Shown piece after piece: positions 46,821 through 57,580 of a stretch of 64,000 bases of DNA. The stretch comes from Tenebrio molitor (lineage: Eukaryota > Arthropoda > Insecta > Coleoptera > Tenebrionidae). The stretch's first letter is position 1, and each line of letters begins with the position of its first letter. The translations under genes were made by a program, and so were the position numbers. Location of the stretch: the NCBI RefSeq assembly GCF_963966145.1, contig NC_091048.1, positions 16,058,001 to 16,122,000 of the forward strand, read 5' to 3'. The notes beneath the pieces are model-generated. The model was not told the DNA's origin, ran no database searches, and was given only the letters and a program-made list of their open reading frames with translations.

Positions 46821-47074
46821 TGTACAGGACCGACCTGTACCGTTAGTTTAGGTACCTGACCAGGGAGGACCGCACCCCACCACCCTCTCTTAAAAGCGAG
46901 ACGCATCCCACAGGATAGAACAGATACGACAGATACATCAGATCAGTCAAACAAATTCAAACAGACATAACCATTTTTTATACAATCATTTACTTACCTA
47001 TACTTTGTTAATGTTATTGTTTGGAAGTTATTAAATATTTAAAAATTCTTTTCCTGCGGTACAACGCCGCAACA
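46821..47074 (+). repeat. 5' LTR (254 bp)
   Basis: Begins TGTACAGGACCGACCTGTAC and ends GCGGTACAACGCCGCAACA. Its outer ends TGT...ACA are standard. Compared with the 3' LTR it lacks a 7-bp block near its 3' end and has 4 extra bases (CTAC-type) near 47000. No base substitution was seen by eye. Confidence 0.95.
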
Positions 47075-47077
47075 TTT

Positions 47078-47096
47078 TGGTCCAATCGAGCCGGAT
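47078..47096 (+). other. Primer-binding site
   Basis: TGGTCCAATCGAGCCGGAT starts three bases after the 5' LTR. The TGG start matches the CCA end of a tRNA, and the remainder resembles the complement of an insect tRNA-Tyr 3' end with a small mismatch. The tRNA identity is from memory and tentative. Confidence 0.65.
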
Positions 47097-47200
47097 CCGT
47101 GATCCAGTGTCAACAAATTGAAGAAAGTCGGATCCGTGATCCAGACAATCAAAAAAGTGCGATCCGTGATCAGCCAACGAGGAAGTCGAATCCGTGATTC
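47093..47200 (+). repeat. Four spaced GATCCGTGATC repeats in the leader
   Basis: GGATCCGTGATCCAG at 47093-47107 and 47130-47144, GATCCGTGATCAG near 47161, and AATCCGTGATTC at 47189-47200. The spacing is about 37, 30 and 28 bp. They lie between the primer-binding site and the ORF, a region where packaging or translation signals would be. Confidence 0.85.
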
Positions 47201-47422
47201 ATCTTCAGAAGCATCAACATTCAGCATCAACTTCAACAATAAACATTACATTACATTCAAGAATCCAAGCACCACTGTCGTCAATCATCAGCATCACAGA
47301 GCATCAAAACGTGAGTCTGTCAATTCCATCAAACCTTCCTACATTTTCCGTGCATGCTAAATTTGTATCACTACAACGTTGCATTTCTTCGCGTAATTTG
47401 TACCTAATCAATCAAATTCAAA

Positions 47423-49384
47423 ATGACCATCGATCTCCCGGGTTGGAAAAGGAAACAAACCACTGTTAAATCAAAAATTACGAGAATTGAAAGTTTTGTC
47501 AAATCCTTTAAAGACGGTGACGATTTATGTCAATTAGAAAGTCGAATACCACATTTAGAAAACGCGTTTAAGGAATTTGAACAGTATCAGGATGAAATTG
47601 AACAGTTCGAGTTCGAGGAGGACGATAACACTCGGGAAGAAGTAGAGATTCAGTATCACAATACAGTAGCTAAAATTAAAAACTTGACCAGCAAAGTTAA
47701 ATCTCCCAGTGCGTCTAATTCTCATAATAGCAGCGGTGGTAACAATCAATCGTCACCAGAATTAGCCGTCAAATTACCAGCCCTAAATTTGCCACAATTT
47801 TCTGGGTCTTACACTGAATGGTTACCGTTTTATGACACGTTTAATTCATTAATTAATAACAATGCAAATTTAAATAACTGCCAGAAGTTTCACTATTTAA
47901 AATCGTGTTTAAAAGGGGAAGCTTCAGCGACAATTGAATCTCTCACAATTTCGACAGATAATTATAATGCAGCATACGAGTTATTAATAAAACGGTATAA
48001 TAACATACGATTAATTGCGCAAGAGCACGTTCTAGCAATCATCAATAGTCCAGTTATTTCCAAAGCAAATCATGTATCGCTTAGAAAACTGTTAAATCTA
48101 AATCCATTTTTAGACAATAACGGCATAATTCGTGTTGGTGGTCGATTAATTAATGCACACATAAATTATGACCAAAAATTCCCAATCGTTTTACCATCTA
48201 AACATCATATAACAAATTTAATAATTTTAGATCAACATGAAAAAGAACTACACGCAGGGCCATCAGCCACAATTACGGCAATTCGCGAAAAATATTGGCC
48301 ATTATCAGCCAGGTCAGTTGTGCGAAACTTAATATACAAGTGCCATACCTGTTTTAAAGTAAACCCTCAAACAACAGATCAGTTAATGGGAAATTTACCT
48401 TCAATACGGGTAACACCGTCGATGCCATTTTCACACTGCGGCGTGGACTATGCAGGTCCCATTTTAATAAAAGAGGGTAACCGCAGAAGCAAAAAAACAA
48501 CAAAATCTTATATTGCTCTTTTCAAATGTTTTGCAACAAAAGCCGTTCATATTGAGATAGTTACAGATGCCACATGTGAGGCATTTTTAGCTGCTTTAAA
48601 ACGCTTCATGGCTAGACGAGGAAAGGTCTCCTCAATTCATTCAGATAACGCAACATATTTTACCGCAGCAAACCGGGAATTAACAAAATTATTTACATCA
48701 GCAAACTTTCAAAACGAAATCATCCAGTCTTTAAAGCAACAGAATATACAATGGTACTTTATACCTGCTCGTTCTCCACACCGCGGAGGTTTTTGGGAAG
48801 CCAGCATTAAGGCAATTAAATTTCATTTAAAAAGGGTTGTAGGCAATGCACTGTTTACATATGAAGAAATGCTAACAGTATTGGTACAAATCGAAGCGTG
48901 TATAAACTCCAGACCTATAACCCCATTATCCAGTGACCCAAACGACTTTTCCCCGTTAACCCCTGGACACTTCCTAATAGGACGCAGACTCACATCAAAC
49001 AGTGAACCAGATTTAACATTAATTAAGGAAAATCTCCTCTCACGATGGCAAAGAGTTCAACAGGTGACCCAACATTTTTGGAAACGGTGGAGCAAGGAAC
49101 ATCTGAACACACTCCAACAACGAAACAAGTGGCGTCAACGATCACAAGAAGTTCTACAAGCAGGAACTCCCGTCCTCCTAAAGGAAGAAAATCTTCATCC
49201 CCTGTGCTGGCGTATGGGTGTCATTCTCGAGGTACACCCTGGGCAAGATGGACTGATACGAACATCCACAGGAATTGTGACGAGAGCCACGAACAGGATA
49301 TGTCCCTTTCCCACCGAAGATTTTGAACAGGACCGTTCAAAGGGGGGCAGGAATGTACAGGACCGACCTGTACCGTTAGTTTAG
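47423..49384 (+). CDS. Gag-integrase fusion ORF of a BEL/Pao element
   Basis: A single 653-residue ORF. Residues 1-95 are charged and probably coiled. Residues 115-224 match the BEL Gag region often called DUF1759 (LNLPQFSGSYTEWLPFYDTF, YLKSCLKGEA, ELLIKRYNN). At about residue 225 (near 48095) the sequence passes straight into the region preceding integrase (LNPFLDNNGIIRVGGRL). The integrase has a zinc-binding set (His272, His277, Cys307, Cys310) and an apparently intact catalytic triad (Asp342 in GVDYAGP, Asp408 in HSDNATYF, Glu459 in GGFWEAS). The zinc knuckle, protease, reverse transcriptase and RNase H are all absent, yet the frame is preserved. The stop lies 31 bp inside the 3' LTR. With no reverse transcriptase it can move only in trans. 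Deletion during reverse transcription is the likely origin. Confidence 0.9.
   Translation: MTIDLPGWKRKQTTVKSKITRIESFVKSFKDGDDLCQLESRIPHLENAFKEFEQYQDEIEQFEFEEDDNTREEVEIQYHNTVAKIKNLTSKVKSPSASNSHNSSGGNNQSSPELAVKLPALNLPQFSGSYTEWLPFYDTFNSLINNNANLNNCQKFHYLKSCLKGEASATIESLTISTDNYNAAYELLIKRYNNIRLIAQEHVLAIINSPVISKANHVSLRKLLNLNPFLDNNGIIRVGGRLINAHINYDQKFPIVLPSKHHITNLIILDQHEKELHAGPSATITAIREKYWPLSARSVVRNLIYKCHTCFKVNPQTTDQLMGNLPSIRVTPSMPFSHCGVDYAGPILIKEGNRRSKKTTKSYIALFKCFATKAVHIEIVTDATCEAFLAALKRFMARRGKVSSIHSDNATYFTAANRELTKLFTSANFQNEIIQSLKQQNIQWYFIPARSPHRGGFWEASIKAIKFHLKRVVGNALFTYEEMLTVLVQIEACINSRPITPLSSDPNDFSPLTPGHFLIGRRLTSNSEPDLTLIKENLLSRWQRVQQVTQHFWKRWSKEHLNTLQQRNKWRQRSQEVLQAGTPVLLKEENLHPLCWRMGVILEVHPGQDGLIRTSTGIVTRATNRICPFPTEDFEQDRSKGGRNVQDRPVPLV
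49336..49353 (+). other. Polypurine tract
   Basis: GTTCAAAGGGGGGCAGGAA ends at the base before the 3' LTR. The purine-rich AAAGGGGGGCAGGAA is the expected plus-strand primer. Confidence 0.8.
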
Positions 49385-49610
49385 GTACCTGACCAGGGAG
49401 GACCGCACCCCACCACCCTCTCTTAAAAGCGAGACGCATCCCACAGGATAGAACAGATACGACAGATACATCAGATCAGTCAAACAAATTCAAACAGACA
49501 TAACCATTTTTTATACAATCATTTACTTATACTTTGTTAATGTTATTGTTTGGAAGTTATTAAATATTTAAAAATCAACAATTCTTTTCCTGCGGTACAA
49601 CGCCGCAACA
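49354..49610 (+). repeat. 3' LTR (257 bp)
   Basis: Same sequence as the 5' LTR except for two indels: CAACAAT added near 49576-49582 and four bases lost in the CTTAC...TATAC part. It contains the last codons and stop of the fusion ORF. Confidence 0.95.
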
Positions 49611-49615
49611 GCAAG

Positions 49616-51388
49616 TATGGATACAAAACAAGAAATCATTTGCATTTTACTTCATTTGCGATTTAAAGCACTCGTTGACTTTTGGAACGGCTGTGCATTC
49701 GCTTACGTTTGGTTTTTTGTTTCCTTAAAACAGGAAAGTGTTGGATGTGTTTATGTGAACGAATTCGACCTACTTTGTTTTTCAGCCGTTTGGACGTTTG
49801 CGTGAATGCATAATAAACTAGGCAAACCTTGTGCATCATTTCCATTTCCGTGAAAGATAAATAAATTCTAGATATGCATACTTTGTAGACAATTGATAAG
49901 AATACTTGCATCACATAAAGCGTTGGAACTTCAAAGTTTTATTATGCACGATAAGTTTTCCTATAGCCACTTGAATAATTTAAACTGTCCTCTATTGTGT
50001 GGGGTTTATGAAACAATATGCTATTTCTCCTTTCAGAAATGCAAAACTATCGGTTAACCACAGTCACCACGGAGCTTTTAATATTTATCAGGCTTTCACG
50101 ACAAACTGAAACGAGTTTCTCACCTGGTAATTAATCAGTAAAACGAGTCACCTTGCAATTGTTGTAATTGCAATAATTTAATTAAATTTTTCGTAAAAAC
50201 ATTGTTTACATTTTTTTGCGTTATTTACTTAGGGTTGTTTTTTTGCGGTTATTGTTACCTATGAATTTCGTTCCAAAACGCCTATCTAGCAGCATTGAAA
50301 TTACCTAGCGGGTAGTCTCGTTAACTTTAATAATGCTGAACACAACAATAAAACTACCACGGTTATTTTCCCGCTAAGTAAAAATATGCAAACTCAACTT
50401 GTTTCAAGCTAACTACCAGCACACAAGCTCTTTTAATATTATTTTTGTATATAAAGGGCGCTTTTGACAGGGATCAACCATAAAGAATTGAATAAATCGC
50501 CGGTTGCCGTGATGTAGAAATCTGCATGAAATTGTGTCGCATAATTGTCAAAGGACAGACGTGACTGTTTATTATATGACGAAATTTAAACGAGCTTGAT
50601 TTTAGTTTGAGAAGTAATAAACATTTTCTTTAGAAATTGAATGAATTTAATGTTACGAGTATACTACATTGTGTTTATCGTGTTTCTTTTTCCATAAATT
50701 AAAAAATAAAGTGTGGATAACTATTATTACTTGATAAAAATTATTAGAATATTTTTTTGTATCTTTGCATATCGAATCTAGTTATACCCTTCTTTGTTAC
50801 TTTAAAGGAAACAATCGAAACGGTTGCAATAAATCTTATAAATATAGAAAAGCATATCTGCACTAATCAAATCAAATACATGTGCCATACGCAGTATCTT
50901 AACTAACATAGAGAAACAATACATTTCATTGCTTTGTTTTTTAATTAAAGTTATTAATAATCAGACAACTAAAATATTGCTAAGAAAAAGTTTAGCAATG
51001 CAATCCAATTATGAGATGATAAAGGAATATTTTACAATCAAGGGATAGATAGTAATAAACAGGGAAAATAAGATGCAAGAATAAATGAACCTAGATATAT
51101 TTCGACACTGAAGCTAACTCTACCCAGAAATAAGGGTCAAAAATATAAGTTAGATAAGTATACACACTAAGTAAATTCCAGTGTTTAGATCAGTGCTGTT
51201 AGATACAGTGTCATCGGCATCGCTTTGCGTCCCATGTCCTGACTAGGACCTGCTACACTTATTGACACAGTTTCTACTTGCTATAACGCCTGCAAGTGTA
51301 AACTGTGGTCTGGTTGGGTCAAAATAAAAAAGGGCTCAGTATCAATGTTTATTTCGCTATCTCCAATGTTCATTCGTTGTCTAATGCG
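49616..51388. other. Non-coding AT-rich DNA
   Basis: Short ORFs only (62 codons at 49617, 83 at 49663-49914 on the minus strand), with no recognised domain. No repeat pair seen. Confidence 0.45.
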
Positions 51389-52284
51389 TCTCATACACGC
51401 TCCGGAAATCCTTAGAGGAAAAACTGTGCCGTCCAGGCCTTCCGCATTTCCGGAGCGTGTGTGGTAGAAAACTGGGCGGACTTGGCGGACTGTTCTAGCG
51501 GCCGGATAAGAATGAAAAAACGATTCTGAATAACTGTGCAGTCTCAATTCGCAGGCCGACCCGAGTGTGTGTGGCGTCGCGTCAGTTCAGTTTGGTTTAA
51601 GCCGTCTTTCAGATAACATGAGCCGGGAATTTCTGGTAGATTCTTCAACATTTACGAGTCTATACCATACCTCTGGCAGGTTACAAGTAAACTCTATCAT
51701 GTGAAAAGGAAAGCTATTAATGAATCTGACGTTAGCAAATTTTAAATCGAGAGAAACACCAATTTAATGTTTACTAGGTGTTCAGGCCGTTAGCCCTACC
51801 ACTGGTGGGGGTTACCACCCCCCCTAACGCAAACTCTTGTTAGATTTGTACGCACTTGCAACTGAAGAATAAAACGAGAAGTATCATCTCAGTAAGTCTT
51901 TCTTTTTACTTCACCAATTTTAAAAGCACCAAATGATATCGCAATTGGTCCTTCGAGAAAACGCGAACACTAGGTTAATGTACTTTTTTTTATCATTCTC
52001 AAATTTTTGTCAGATGTGTAGCTAATCAAAGGCTGAGAATTGCAAATTAGAAACTAAGGGCTCCATCGTAAAAAATAACTAAAGTCAGTTGCACTTGTAG
52101 TTAGAAAAGTGGAAAAATCTGTGGCGGAGAGTTCATTGTGGCATTCCCGAATGCCAGAACTGCACAGTTTTTGTTTAGAGAATTTCCGGATCGTGTTTGG
52201 CCGAGGGGGTATTCAGTCCCAATCCGAAAATACGGAAGGCCAGGACTGATCAGTTTTTCCTCTGGGGATTTCTGGAGAGTGTAT
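51389..52284. repeat. ~900-bp inverted-repeat element with an inner palindrome
   Basis: The left block 51391-51450 (TACACGCTCCGGAAATCCTT, AGAGGAAAAACTG, CCAGGCCTTCCG) recurs inverted at 52225-52283. The left side also holds a local palindrome, ACACGCTCCGGAAAT with ATTTCCGGAGCGTGT at 51393-51464. The 88-codon minus-strand ORF at 51281-51547 overlaps it and has no recognised domain. Confidence 0.6.
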
Positions 52285-52678
52285 AGGGGGCTTAACAGTC
52301 AGTCATGAAAAAAAAAAACGACATCGACGTTAAAAATAGAACGGTTTGTCCGTAGAGTTCTTAACGTCATAAATTTGAGGTGATAGAAGAATTTCAAAGA
52401 TTTAAAGTAAAATTGTTATAGATGTGAATTGGGTCAAAGTTTTTAAAAATTCAGTGACTGTAATATGCTCTATTCTTTATCTTGGTGAGTGGTCGATGCG
52501 ATCAAGCAAGCCATGGGTAGCTTTGTAAATTTTACTTTTTCCACCAAATTTTTGTGTGATGTAAATCAAATGTTAACTGTCATCGCGGTCATTCAGATTC
52601 CGAATCTTCGTCAAGCATTCATGTCCAAATCTCGCAATCTTATGTCGCGAAATGTGTATTGTAAGTGTATTATTATAA

Positions 52679-53000
52679 GCCGTAGACACCGATTCGTAAA
52701 TTTAACCCTTCCCGCTCTGAAAATTATCGGCGTTCGTCGTTGGTCAATCTGACCGAACATTATGCCCGTGCCGGGCAATATTGCAAAGAAGTTTGGGTTT
52801 GAAAAATTAATCGGATTCTTAAACCATAAACCGGACCTAATTTGACCGGAAAGTGTGTGGCCGGTCTAGAACATTTTGATATTCCCAAGTAAGTTATGAA
52901 AATTTTAGAAAATGATGCGATGTGAAGATGGCACGTGTGAATCATGAGCAATTTAACCTGGAAAATAATAAATAGAAAGACTTTGCGGCGTCTCTGTAAG
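52679..53000. repeat. Dispersed repeat, inverted copy of 28137-28500
   Basis: Reverse complement of 28137-28500, including GGAAAGTGTGTGGCCGGTCT and GAAAGACTTTGCGGCGTCTC. The copies differ by small indels such as the block missing at about 52935. Confidence 0.68.
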
Positions 53001-53002
53001 TA

Positions 53003-53121
53003 CAATGGCCGGCAATAAAAACTAGCCATCACTTTTGTGTTACGTCAAAAGCCAAATGTGTAATTAATGCTTTTTGACACTGATATTTAAATGATGGTTA
53101 GTTTTTTTTTGTCGGCCATTG
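53003..53121. repeat. Short MITE of the ATGGCCGGC family
   Basis: The left end CAATGGCCGGCAATAAAAAC is mirrored by the inverted right end CAATGGCCGACAAAAAAAAA. The left flank is TA; the right flank is GG, so one end may be altered. Related to 30872-31229 and 59118-59446. Confidence 0.6.
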
Positions 53122-53973
53122 GGGCGCACTCGAATTCCCGTCTGACTTATTTCTTGTCATAAAGTAATACAAGAATTCCCGTCAGGTAATTATCAACTGA
53201 TATATGTAATCCATAACTCGAGTTCCCGTCAAGGGTAAAACGGCCAGGTATCATTGTTGTTTACCATTACGTCGACCAAAAAAAAGTAAAATTTTAGAAA
53301 GTTACAAAAAATCGTGTGATCAACAATTACGTAGATAATTATATGAATCTACCTGTCACGTTTGACGATTGGTGCCAGAACAAAAACTTAAAAATCCCGA
53401 AAAGCGCGCCTAGTAAATACCAACCAACTTGTTATTTTAACAATTCACATCTATAACGATTTTACTTTAGCTATTCTTTTATGTTGCTACGAAACTTATT
53501 TTATGTATTTTTTAATTTTTATTAAATTTAAATTATTTTATGTTCGATTGTATTATAATTCATGATTTATGATATCGTTTAGTGTCCACAAACTATCTGC
53601 TTATGGACTAGTCCATAAAGATAGTAAAACGGCCGCTTGTCAATTTTGGGTATTACTTCAAAATAAACGTCAAAATTTTCCTGATTTTATTTAAATCAGG
53701 AATGAATAGAATTAATAGAAAACTTTCCAATCAAGATTCTTTAGCTTTTGCCGCAATTTCACTTACTTTGCTCATTATTACAACTAGAAATAAAGACGAT
53801 TTCAGTTCGTATTTCAAACACAAACACTGTTCGCTTTCAAATAAATAGTAATAAATAATTTCGTAACCACAGAAACAAAAACAAAACACTTCTAAATTAT
53901 CGTAATTTTTAGAATCTATTAATTTTGTATCTAAAAGAAACTTAACTTCACAATCGAACATAAAGCTTTGTAT

Positions 53974-54091
53974 GTAATTCGTACATAATTAGGCTTTGTG
54001 AACTTGCCCTATTTATTAGCCTCGCTCGCAAGCTCGCTCTGCCATAAACTATAGGGCTCGTCCACAAAGACCTATATTATGTACTTATTAC
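53974..54091. repeat. Long hairpin, GTACATAATTAGG stem
   Basis: GTAATTCGTACATAATTAGG then CTTTGTGAACTTGCCCTA pairs with TAGGGCTCGTCCACAAAG then CTATATTATGTACTTATTAC. The loop contains CTCGCTCGCAAGCTCGC. A smaller ATAACGGCC/GGCCGTTAT hairpin follows at about 54166-54220. Confidence 0.75.
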
Positions 54092-54354
54092 ATAAATAGC
54101 TATTTTGTAATATCTAGTTGTTAAAGGTGGCTTTCCGGACTGTTTGTCACCATGTAAACAACCTCATAACGGCCGGGGTCCGTTATAGGTGTCCGTTATG
54201 AGCGGGTGCGGCCGTTATAAATGACTAAATAACTATAGCAACGTAGATCTAAACTTTATTTTTCAACTTTTTTTACAATTGGTACAATAATTAATGTTTA
54301 ATGTTATGGGACACACCTTGAATTAATCGAAATCCGTATGCCACTAGCAGATGT

Positions 54355-54713
54355 AGACGAGATCGAAGATGATGCTTCAGAATTTTAACGCCAACACAAG
54401 CGCGATTTTGCAGGGAATAACGATGATTTCACTTGCTCTGCGGCCATCCGGACATCGGGAATATCTTGATCGCGATTTTTTATTCATTTCAGTCGTTTAT
54501 TTTCAACGGAAAGTTAAGTGTTGAACAAATCTGACAAACAGCAGCAAATGGAGACAAGATCGAAGATGATGCTTCACTAACACAAGCGCGATTTTGCAGG
54601 CACTGACGATGACCTCACTTCCGGACATCGGGAATATCTTGATTGCGATTTTTTATTGATTTCATTCACTTATTTTCAACGGAAAGTTAAGCGTTGAACA
54701 AATCTGACAAACA
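54355..54713. repeat. Tandem duplication, ~165-190-bp units
   Basis: Unit 1 (54355-54543) and unit 2 (about 54549-54713) share GATCGAAGATGATGCTTCA, ACACAAGCGCGATTTTGCAG, CCGGACATCGGGAATATCTT and AAATCTGACAAAC. Unit 2 has two deletions relative to unit 1. Non-coding. Confidence 0.85.
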
Positions 54714-54875
54714 ACATTGAAACAATTTTTTTTCACAAACAACGGTTGACATGACGACGTCCTCCGCACACTTATTAATCATTCGGTTTTTTCGATGGCG
54801 TTGAAAAAAATGTGTTTCAAAAAGATAATTTTGAACGAATCGTAGAGATATTACAAAAACTATTGTACAATACAC

Positions 54876-54976
54876 GTCCGTTAGGGCCTTTACAGCCTCG
54901 CCAGTATTATTCGACTCGCTCTGCGAGCTCGTCTCACAAAATCTCTGGCTCGGCAGTAAAGGCTATCCTAACGGAC
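54876..54976. repeat. Long hairpin, GTCCGTTAGG stem
   Basis: GTCCGTTAGGGCCTTTACAG then CCTCGCCAG pairs with CTGGCTCGGCAGTAAAGGCT then ATCCTAACGGAC. The loop is itself palindromic (CTCGCTCTGCGAGC). Confidence 0.85.
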
Positions 54977-55442
54977 TTCTACTGTAAAATACTATTACCG
55001 TTGTTACATTTTAGCCTCTACGGTCTTTGAGCATGACTGATTTTATTATTTTTACTCTAAATCTCGTAGGAATAAAGACCTGAAACTTGCATTGTTTTAA
55101 AAATCCAAATTATGATTTAAAAGTGGTTTCATTATGTTAATGAATAAATATTTCAATTATTGCAATTATTCTAAATGAATCCGAACATACATGCTCGTAT
55201 ATTACAAAATCAGTTTCCACGTTTCTATAAAATTCGTAATAAATTGATTCATTTAATTAACAGTAAAATCAGCTTAACCTAACGTAAATTTTATTTATAA
55301 TTTGGAACCTTTTGTACTATTAATAAAACTGAAATTAAAATAACCATATTACAATCAAGTTTGGAAATCAAATAATAATATTTACCCTGAAAATTGAAAA
55401 TAACTATCCTATTACATTTAGTATAAAATGCTGCTCACTATA

Positions 55443-55672
55443 GTATTGTCGTTATAACTTTTTATCTGTTCCGCCCATTAAAATTGACCAATCAGAATCA
55501 AAGCTAGATTCAATCTATACAACTTTTCATCACATTTGGCACGTAAAAAAGTTAAGGTTAGAATTTTGCTGTCAAGTCCACAATTATTGTGGAGATCGTC
55601 TTAACAACCTATTTGATTGGTAACTAAGAAAATGAAATGGGCGGGGCAGATAAAATGTTACGTTGTCCTTAG
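55443..55672. repeat. MITE, CCCCGCCCA family, copy 2 (inverted)
   Basis: Reverse complement of 945-1239 with about 65 bp of the centre missing. Its right target TA (55673-55674) is also the left target TA of the mariner element that follows, so the mariner inserted exactly at the MITE's edge. Confidence 0.8.
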
Positions 55673-55674
55673 TA

Positions 55675-57154
55675 CAGGGTCTCTATAAATGATTGTCGGG
55701 TCCAGCCAGCCATGGAAACTTGTCAAATTTTGAATGTGCCGCTTTGTTCGGCAAATAATGAATGTCACATTTTCAGGTTAGGTTGTTGGCTTTTAACCAG
55801 AGACAAGTTTCAACTGTGCTTTACTCTTGCTAACATTAATTAATTTATTATTTAATATCAACACCAACAGGGGAACAATTATTGCCCCCATCGTACCGCC
55901 ACACACTGTACAGGAATTGGTATGAGAACAAATCCAAACAGATAAATAGTGAGGACACCTTGTCCCCATATACCACAATACAATACTTGATACTGCCTTT
56001 TTGTCTGCTTTAGTGCTTTCACATTTCTTGTTTTATGCTAGTGGTAAATCCGACCTAGACTGAATTGTCGAATATGGTATTGACTCCCATTTTTTCTTCC
56101 AATATAAATAACAGTGTTTTTCATAACAAATATGTCTTACTGGTTTTTCAATAAAATCAAATGTATTTAACAACATAATTTACAACACTAAATAACGATA
56201 ACAAATAGGTATTTTTTTATAAAATAGATTGAGAATGTCCCCCATTAACTTCCAAACACTTGACAATTCTTCATTTATTTTCAAAAATATTTTGCAGCAT
56301 TTCTTAGTTAAGGATACAGCAACACTGCTATCCACAGTTCCATACACCAATTTTCAAAACATGTAAAGGAGTCTCTACAAATTGGTGTGGATTCTCAGCA
56401 CTCCAAATTATGAAATTGAGGTGATTTTCAAACTGAATATATTATTAAACACAACTTTGATAATCTGCAGGTTGGAGTTCTTGTACAACACTAATTTTAT
56501 AAAGATGCAGTTGTAGCCTATTTTTAATGATTTTATGACAAGTGCATCGTGGTACACCAGATTGTTGAGATAAACAGGCTAAGGATATCTGTAGAGTCTT
56601 TTCCATCATTTCTTTCAAATCCTCGAGTATTTCATCAGATACTGGTGGTCGTCCTAATGATTTACCCTTGCTAATTGTTCTGATTGTTAAAAATCTGTTC
56701 ACAATGTTGTTCAGATATTTTGATGGAATTCATTTTTACAAACAGATAATTCCCCATTACTAAACCTTCCATTTCGAAAATAAAAAACAACAATGAACGT
56801 GTTCTGTTCAACAGAATAAACCATTATAAAGAAAATAAAGCTAAAATAAAACATAAAACATTAAAGCATAACCTCACAAATTTTGCAAGTGTATTTACCT
56901 CTAAAAGCGGACGTACTTGCAATTTTTATTGAAAAATACAGATTTTTGGTGTACATATATTAACTGTGATTAACTGCGATAAAACGAATATAAGGAACCA
57001 AAACTCGACTGACAAGCGCAAACGAAACGTCATTCACTAACGTCAGAAGTGACCGTGAAAACGAATTAGAATTTGGCATCGGTTTCAAAAAAGCGGAACA
57101 GTAAAATTTTTTTCCAAGGCTGGCTTGACCAGACAATCATTTATAGAGACCCTG
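55675..57154 (-). mobile_element. Mariner-type element, CAGGGTCTCTATAAATG TIR
   Basis: The 1480-bp element is flanked by TA. The left end CAGGGTCTCTATAAATGATT and the right end (inverted, identical) continue GTC then about CCAGCCAGCC. It carries the broken transposase below on the minus strand. The MITE at 3544-3862 shares this TIR type. Confidence 0.88.
56217..56733 (-). pseudogene. Mariner-type transposase missing its catalytic core
   Basis: From an ATG at 56733 the N-terminus is frameshifted near 56690. The next frame gives the linker and second helix-turn-helix: SLGRPPVSDEILEDLKEMME, then ISLACLSQQSGVPRCTCHKI and LYKISVVQELQPADY, as in DUF4817-type transposases. After a stop and shift, WSAENPHQFVETPLHV keeps the region before the second catalytic Asp. 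Then the DNA jumps to the C-terminal tail (KCLEVNGGHSQSIL, stop at 56217). The stretch with the second and third catalytic residues is deleted. Confidence 0.78.
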
Positions 57155-57156
57155 TA

Positions 57157-57474
57157 TAAATATAGTGTAACACTAATAATAACGCACCATTACACAGGGT
57201 GTCTCAAAATTCGCGAATTCCGCATTCAGAGCGTGGTAGGGAAGGACCCAGTGGAACTCGCTCTTCCTGAAGAAGATATAAGCACTTTAATTTTGTTCAA
57301 TACATAGCAGCCTTCATATCCACAGTGACAAAATACTATTCTAGATACGTTGCCGTTCCATTTTTAAGAGAAATTACAAAAATTTAAGATTTTTTACTCC
57401 AAAGCAAAGCTATTTTTCAAAAAAAAATTTTTACGTTATTATTTTACACAATCATAGTATATTAAAGAACGAGT
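57157..57474. other. Single mariner-like end and non-coding DNA
   Basis: CAGGGTGTCTCAAAATTCGC at 57196 resembles a TIR but has no partner nearby. The overlapping 60-codon ORF has no features. Confidence 0.45.
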
Positions 57475-57580
57475 TTTATAAGGGTTGATTTGGCGCACGA
57501 ATCCCAGGTGTAGAAAACGACCCGTAGGGGAGTTTTCTATGGGACGAGTGCGTCAATACCCTTATAAAACCAGTTTTTTA
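57475..57580. repeat. Long hairpin, GAGTTTTATAAGGG stem
   Basis: GAGTTTTATAAGGGTTGATT then GCGCACGAATCCCA and GTAGAAAAC pair with GTTTTCTATGGGACGAGTGC then GTCAATACCCTTATAAAAC. The outer stem matches the hairpin at 772-890. Confidence 0.82.

Larger units (their letters stand above)
46816..49615 (+). mobile_element. BEL/Pao LTR element with internal deletion
   Basis: LTRs at 46821-47074 and 49354-49610, a 5-bp target duplication GCAAG on each side (46816-46820, 49611-49615), a primer-binding site, a leader, one long ORF and a purine tract. The total between LTR ends is only about 2.8 kb, whereas BEL/Pao elements usually exceed 5 kb. The missing part is protease, reverse transcriptase and RNase H. 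The LTRs differ only by two small indels (a 7-bp and a 4-bp block), so the insertion is recent. Confidence 0.93.

Noticed and set aside
47194..47469. 91-codon ORF upstream of the Gag-integrase ORF
   Set aside because: It lies in the leader of the BEL element and overlaps the start of the real ORF in another frame; no domain.
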